Below, piece by piece: positions 6,841-9,796 of a stretch of 9,796 nucleotides of DNA. The DNA lies in NCBI GenBank assembly GCA_025464045.1, contig JAODBQ010000588.1:1-9796 (forward strand), written 5' to 3'. The first letter of the stretch is position 1; every line of letters starts with the position of its first letter. A program made the translations under genes and the position numbers. A model generated the notes under the pieces. The model had not been told where the DNA came from. It saw only the letters and a list, made by a program, of their open reading frames with translations, and did not search any database. This DNA comes from Ilumatobacteraceae bacterium (GTDB lineage Bacteria; Actinomycetota; Acidimicrobiia; Acidimicrobiales; Ilumatobacteraceae).

Positions 6841-7404
6841 ATGAGCATTCCGCTGTCCCCTGCGGGCGTGTGGCAGATCGACACCAGCCACACGCAGGTC
6901 GGCTTCTCGATCAGGCACCTCGGCATCTCGACGGTGCACGGGCTCTTCACCGAGTACTCCGGTCGAGCCACGATCGGCGCCGACCTGCGCTCGACGAACG
7001 TCGAGCTGACCGCGGCGACGAGATCCGTGGACACGGGGAACACGTGGCGCGACGAGCACCTCGTCGGCGAGCACTTCTTCGAGTCCGATCGGTTCCCGGC
7101 GATCACGTTCCGTTCCGTCGCCATCGAGGCCGCCGGAGAGGCGTACCGGCTGCTCGGCGACCTGACGATCAAGGGCATCACCCACCCCGTGACCTTCGAC
7201 CTGGAGTTCTCGGGCACGTCCGTGTTCCCGATGGACGAGACGCTCCACGCCGGCTTCCTCGCGACGACGACGATCAAGCGAACGGCGTTCGACGTCGGCT
7301 ACGGCGTTCCGATCGCGTCGGACGACGTCGTCCTGCGCATCGACGCGCAGCTCGTCGCACCAGACGGGTCGGACGCGCCGATCCCGACGCCATCGGGAAT
7401 GTGA
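6841..7404 (+). CDS. YceI family protein (lipocalin-like isoprenoid/lipid-binding)
   Basis: A complete 187-residue YceI-like beta-barrel protein. Family blocks are VWQIDTSHTQVGFSIRHLG (residues 10-28), VHGLFTEYSG (32-41), the WRDEHLVGEHFFESDRFP segment (69-86), LLGDLTIKGITHPVTFDLEF (104-123) and a closing IASDDVVLRIDAQLV strand. YceI proteins bind amphipathic molecules such as polyisoprenoids; the E. coli protein is periplasmic, but this one starts directly at the barrel with no signal peptide or lipobox, so it is probably cytosolic, as is usual for actinobacterial members. ATG 6841 lies 102 bases after the oxidoreductase stop and has no strong Shine-Dalgarno. That gap holds only a weak ACCCC/GGGGT stem (6783-6799) and no promoter I can defend. 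The physiological ligand is unknown. Confidence 0.92.
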   Translation: MSIPLSPAGVWQIDTSHTQVGFSIRHLGISTVHGLFTEYSGRATIGADLRSTNVELTAATRSVDTGNTWRDEHLVGEHFFESDRFPAITFRSVAIEAAGEAYRLLGDLTIKGITHPVTFDLEFSGTSVFPMDETLHAGFLATTTIKRTAFDVGYGVPIASDDVVLRIDAQLVAPDGSDAPIPTPSGM

Positions 7405-7481
7405 TCGGCCGTACGAGGGTACTCGGGCCTCATGTCGAGGAACCGCAGCGACGAGCAACGTCATCCGACGGCGAGATCACG

Positions 7482-8258
7482 GTGACGCTCCAATCAGCCG
7501 GTGGCACGGGCTTCGGCGGTTCCATCCGTGCACTCGGTCCGTGGTTCCACAACCTGCACCTCCCGACCGGCGAGCAGACCGCCCCCGACCACCCGCTCGG
7601 CGACTTCCCGTCGTTCAAGTGGCGTCAGATCGGGGCCGCACTCCCGGCCGACCTGACGGGTTGCAGGGCACTCGACGTCGGCTGCAACGCCGGCTTCTAC
7701 TCGTTCGAGCTCGCCCGCCGCGGTGCCGACGTGATGGCGATCGACCATGATCCGCACTACCTGCGCCAAGCCGAGTGGGCGAGCCACCAGTTCGACCACC
7801 TGCGCGGCACGATCGAGTTCCGCGAGCTCGGCGTGTACGACCTCTCGCAGCTGCGCGAGACCTTCGATCTCGTGCTGTTCCTCGGTGTGCTCTACCACCT
7901 GCGTTACCCGCTGCTCGGGCTCGACCTCGTCGCCGAACGGTGCCGCCGCACGCTCGTCCTGCAGACGTTGACCATGCCGGGTGGGTCGGCCGACGGCCAC
8001 TCGCCGCTCGACCTGGACATCGGCGAGCGGGAGCGGCTGCGTGGTGCGCAGTGGCCGGCGATGGCGTTCGTCGAACATCGACTCGCCGACGATCCGACGA
8101 ACTGGTGGGTGCCGTCGGCGGGCGCGGTGGAGGCGATGGTGCGCACCACGGGACTGTCGGTGACCGGCCGTCCCGGCCCCGAGATGTGGATCTGCACGCG
8201 CGAGCACGACCTGCCGCATCGCGCCGAGCTCGAGTGGGCCACCGGCCGGCGACGCTGA
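7482..8258 (+). CDS. SAM-dependent methyltransferase, CmoB-like / TIGR04290-like
   Basis: A class I (Rossmann) methyltransferase of about 258 residues. It shows GPWFHNLHLPTG (19-30), the TAPDHPLGDFPSFKW block (33-47), SAM motif I LDVGCNAGFYSF (64-75), an acidic post-I strand VMAIDHD (84-90), FDLVLFLGVLYHLRYPLL (128-145) and DPTNWW (204-209). The HYLRQAEWA and GVLYH blocks resemble the tRNA wobble-uridine enzyme CmoB, and the N-terminal GPWFHN and DPTNWW blocks recall the TIGR04290 family, whose substrate is, as far as I know, unassigned. GTG 7482 is preferred: it follows a GGCGAG Shine-Dalgarno-like run and starts about 18 residues before GPWFHN. An in-frame GTG at 7401 overlaps the YceI stop (GTGA) and would add 27 low-complexity residues. 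The stop is followed after 38 bases by the PRTase-kinase gene, suggesting one transcript. Confidence 0.87.
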   Translation: MTLQSAGGTGFGGSIRALGPWFHNLHLPTGEQTAPDHPLGDFPSFKWRQIGAALPADLTGCRALDVGCNAGFYSFELARRGADVMAIDHDPHYLRQAEWASHQFDHLRGTIEFRELGVYDLSQLRETFDLVLFLGVLYHLRYPLLGLDLVAERCRRTLVLQTLTMPGGSADGHSPLDLDIGERERLRGAQWPAMAFVEHRLADDPTNWWVPSAGAVEAMVRTTGLSVTGRPGPEMWICTREHDLPHRAELEWATGRRR

Positions 8259-8296
8259 CCACGCCCGTCGAACCCACCGAACGCGCCGAGCCTGAT

Positions 8297-9796
8297 GTGA
8301 TCGTCTACGGCGACCCCCAGCGCCGCACGAGCGTGCTCGCGCAGGTCGCCACCGTGCACGCGCTGATGTCCGCGGTGACCGAGGTCGGTCCGTCAGCACA
8401 GGCGACGTTCGAACGGCTCGAACACCTCGACCGCGCGCGTCGGTCCCTGATCGCCGCAGGATGCCTCGAGCAAGCGGTCGGCGACGAGGAGCTCGACGCA
8501 GACGTGCGGCGGCGCGGTGTCGAGCTCGTGCAGGCCATCACCGACGACGCCGCCCACATCTTCCACGCCGCCTGGGTGGCCACCCAGGACGGCGACGCCA
8601 GGCCGCCCGACGTTGCAGGGGACGACGGTCGAGGCGCGCGGTTCGCCGACATCACCGCGCTGATCGGCGACCGCATCGTCACCGTCAAGGAACCCGAGGG
8701 GTTCGCGTTCTACGCCCTCTACGCGGAGCAGAGCCTCGTCGCGGCGCTCGCGTGGGCGGGCGAGCATCCTGCCGGCCCCGGCGGAGAGGTGGACGACGGT
8801 GAACCGATCCTCGTCGTCGGGGTGCGCAGCATCGGCACGACGCTGTCCGCGGTGGTGGCCGCGGCGCTCGAACACGCGGGTCGGTCGGTGCGCAGGATCA
8901 CCCTTCGACCGACCGGTGCGCCGTTCGACCGCCACGCCCAGATCGACGCGGACGAGCTCGGCGACGCGGCCTGGGTCCTCGTCGTCGACGAGGGCCCCGG
9001 TCTCTCGGGCTCGTCGATGGCATCCGTCGCCGAGGCCGTCGAGCGGGCCGGCCTGCGCCCTGGGCGGGTCGCGTTCCTGCCGGGCCACGGCAACGATCCG
9101 GGCGCGGAGGCCACTCCCCCGGTGCGAGCTCGATGGGCCCGCACCCCGCGCTACGTCGCCGCACACGCCGCGCTGCGCTGGTCCGGCGAGGCACTTGCCG
9201 GGCTCCTCGCGGCACGCACGTCGCAGATCCTGGTGACGCGAGCGTGCGTCGATCGCGTCGAGGACCTGAGCCGCGGCGAGTGGCGTCGCGTCGTCTACCC
9301 GACCGGTCGGGCGTGGCCGGCGGCCTGCGCGCCGTTCGAACGGACGAAGCTGCGGTGCGTGCTGGCCGACGGCACCGCCGTGCTGTGGCGCTACGTCGGC
9401 ACCGACGACACGCACCTGGCGGGTCTCCGCCGACGGGCGACGCGGGGCTTCGGGCCGGAGGTGCTGGGCACCGCGCACGGCTTCGTGGCCACGCGGTGGA
9501 TCGACGGGCGGGCGCTCGTTGCCGAGGACGCCGCTCCGGCGATGGTCGATCTGATCGGGGCGCAGCTGGACGCCGTGACCGCGGCCCCGCTCACGGTCCA
9601 GGAGCTGCGCGACGCCATCGATCGCATCGGCGACGCGCTGCACCGGAACACGTCGGAGGCGCTCGGCGTCGACGAGGCCGACCGGGTGGCGCCCTGGCGT
9701 GCCGGTGCCACGGCGATCGCGGCGGAGCTCTCCGCCGCGGCGTGCGGCGACGGTCGTCCCGCACCGCACGGCTGGATCCGCGATGCCACCGGTCGC
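8297..9796 (+). CDS. PRTase-like plus aminoglycoside-phosphotransferase-like kinase fusion (3' truncated)
   Basis: An open frame of at least 500 codons reaches the right edge without a stop. No named family is recognised as a whole. Residues 1-165 are unassigned (opening IVYGDPQRR, later DDAAHIFHAAW). A phosphoribosyltransferase-like domain follows: strand and loop ILVVGVRSIGTTLSAVV (170-186), then VVDEGPGLSGSS (229-240), matching the hydrophobic-D-E-x4-S-G-S/T form of the PRPP-binding loop, and VAFLPGHGND after it. From about 345 the sequence looks like the N-lobe of an aminoglycoside-phosphotransferase-type kinase: FERTKLRCVLADGTAVLWRYV, then GFGPEVLGTAHGFVATRWI (384-402), ending with GWIRDATGR, which in such kinases lies just before the metal-binding Asp motif now outside the window. 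Start GTG 8297 is the first usable one after the methyltransferase stop; ATG 8366 is an alternative. Domain calls are inference from motifs; the reality of the frame is well supported by its coherent protein. Confidence 0.75.
   Translation, partial: MIVYGDPQRRTSVLAQVATVHALMSAVTEVGPSAQATFERLEHLDRARRSLIAAGCLEQAVGDEELDADVRRRGVELVQAITDDAAHIFHAAWVATQDGDARPPDVAGDDGRGARFADITALIGDRIVTVKEPEGFAFYALYAEQSLVAALAWAGEHPAGPGGEVDDGEPILVVGVRSIGTTLSAVVAAALEHAGRSVRRITLRPTGAPFDRHAQIDADELGDAAWVLVVDEGPGLSGSSMASVAEAVERAGLRPGRVAFLPGHGNDPGAEATPPVRARWARTPRYVAAHAALRWSGEALAGLLAARTSQILVTRACVDRVEDLSRGEWRRVVYPTGRAWPAACAPFERTKLRCVLADGTAVLWRYVGTDDTHLAGLRRRATRGFGPEVLGTAHGFVATRWIDGRALVAEDAAPAMVDLIGAQLDAVTAAPLTVQELRDAIDRIGDALHRNTSEALGVDEADRVAPWRAGATAIAAELSAAACGDGRPAPHGWIRDATGR

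Noticed and set aside
5919..7400. Upstream extension of the methyltransferase frame
   Set aside because: It runs out of frame through the oxidoreductase and YceI genes and is arginine/proline-rich; the real protein begins near 7401 or 7482.
8393..9769. 458-codon minus-strand open frame at the right end
   Set aside because: Its product is compositionally biased with no motif, while the plus-strand frame gives coherent PRTase-like and kinase-like motifs.

Overview
This is a high-GC stretch (roughly 68-70% G+C by eye) with GTG starts, several starts lacking strong Shine-Dalgarno sequences, and at least one convincing leaderless promoter. Together with a luciferase-like F420-type oxidoreductase, a form II CoxL-like molybdenum hydroxylase and a DUF4157 protein, this points to an actinobacterium; the class Acidimicrobiia is a guess only. 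No rRNA, tRNA, CRISPR array or transposase is visible. Coding density is high and no gene-free stretch exceeds 200 bases.

Left part (1-1397). The C-terminal part of an alpha/beta hydrolase of the hormone-sensitive-lipase type enters from the left edge. It converges on a two-gene minus-strand operon: an ArsR-type regulator followed, with an ATGA stop/start overlap, by a VOC (glyoxalase-fold) protein. The ArsR promoter has TTGACA, an 18-base spacer and TATGGT, placed six bases before a GTG start, so the transcript is probably leaderless. A dyad (GCAAG-N6-CTTGC) fills the spacer and is a good candidate autoregulatory operator.

Middle (1398-5671). A complete 767-residue molybdenum hydroxylase large subunit of the form II CoxL-like class (AYRGAGR motif) stands alone: no medium (FAD) or small (2Fe-2S) subunit gene is next to it. 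It converges, with a 17-base gap, on a 650-residue DUF4157 protein on the minus strand. That protein has an HELAH motif near residue 173 and a C-terminal region carrying a possible Cys-His-Asp triad. DUF4157 is a mark of proteins associated with extracellular contractile injection systems (eCIS), but no eCIS structural gene is in the window.

Right part (5737-9796). Divergent from the DUF4157 gene are four plus-strand genes: an LLM-class flavin/F420 oxidoreductase, a YceI-family lipocalin-like protein without a signal peptide, a CmoB-like SAM methyltransferase (TIGR04290-like), and a long open frame of at least 500 codons running off the right edge. The last protein combines a phosphoribosyltransferase-like domain (VVDEGPGLSGSS) with the N-lobe of an aminoglycoside-phosphotransferase-like kinase fold. 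I could not match it to a named family. The methyltransferase plus PRTase-kinase pair is the best candidate here for an undescribed biosynthetic or modification system.
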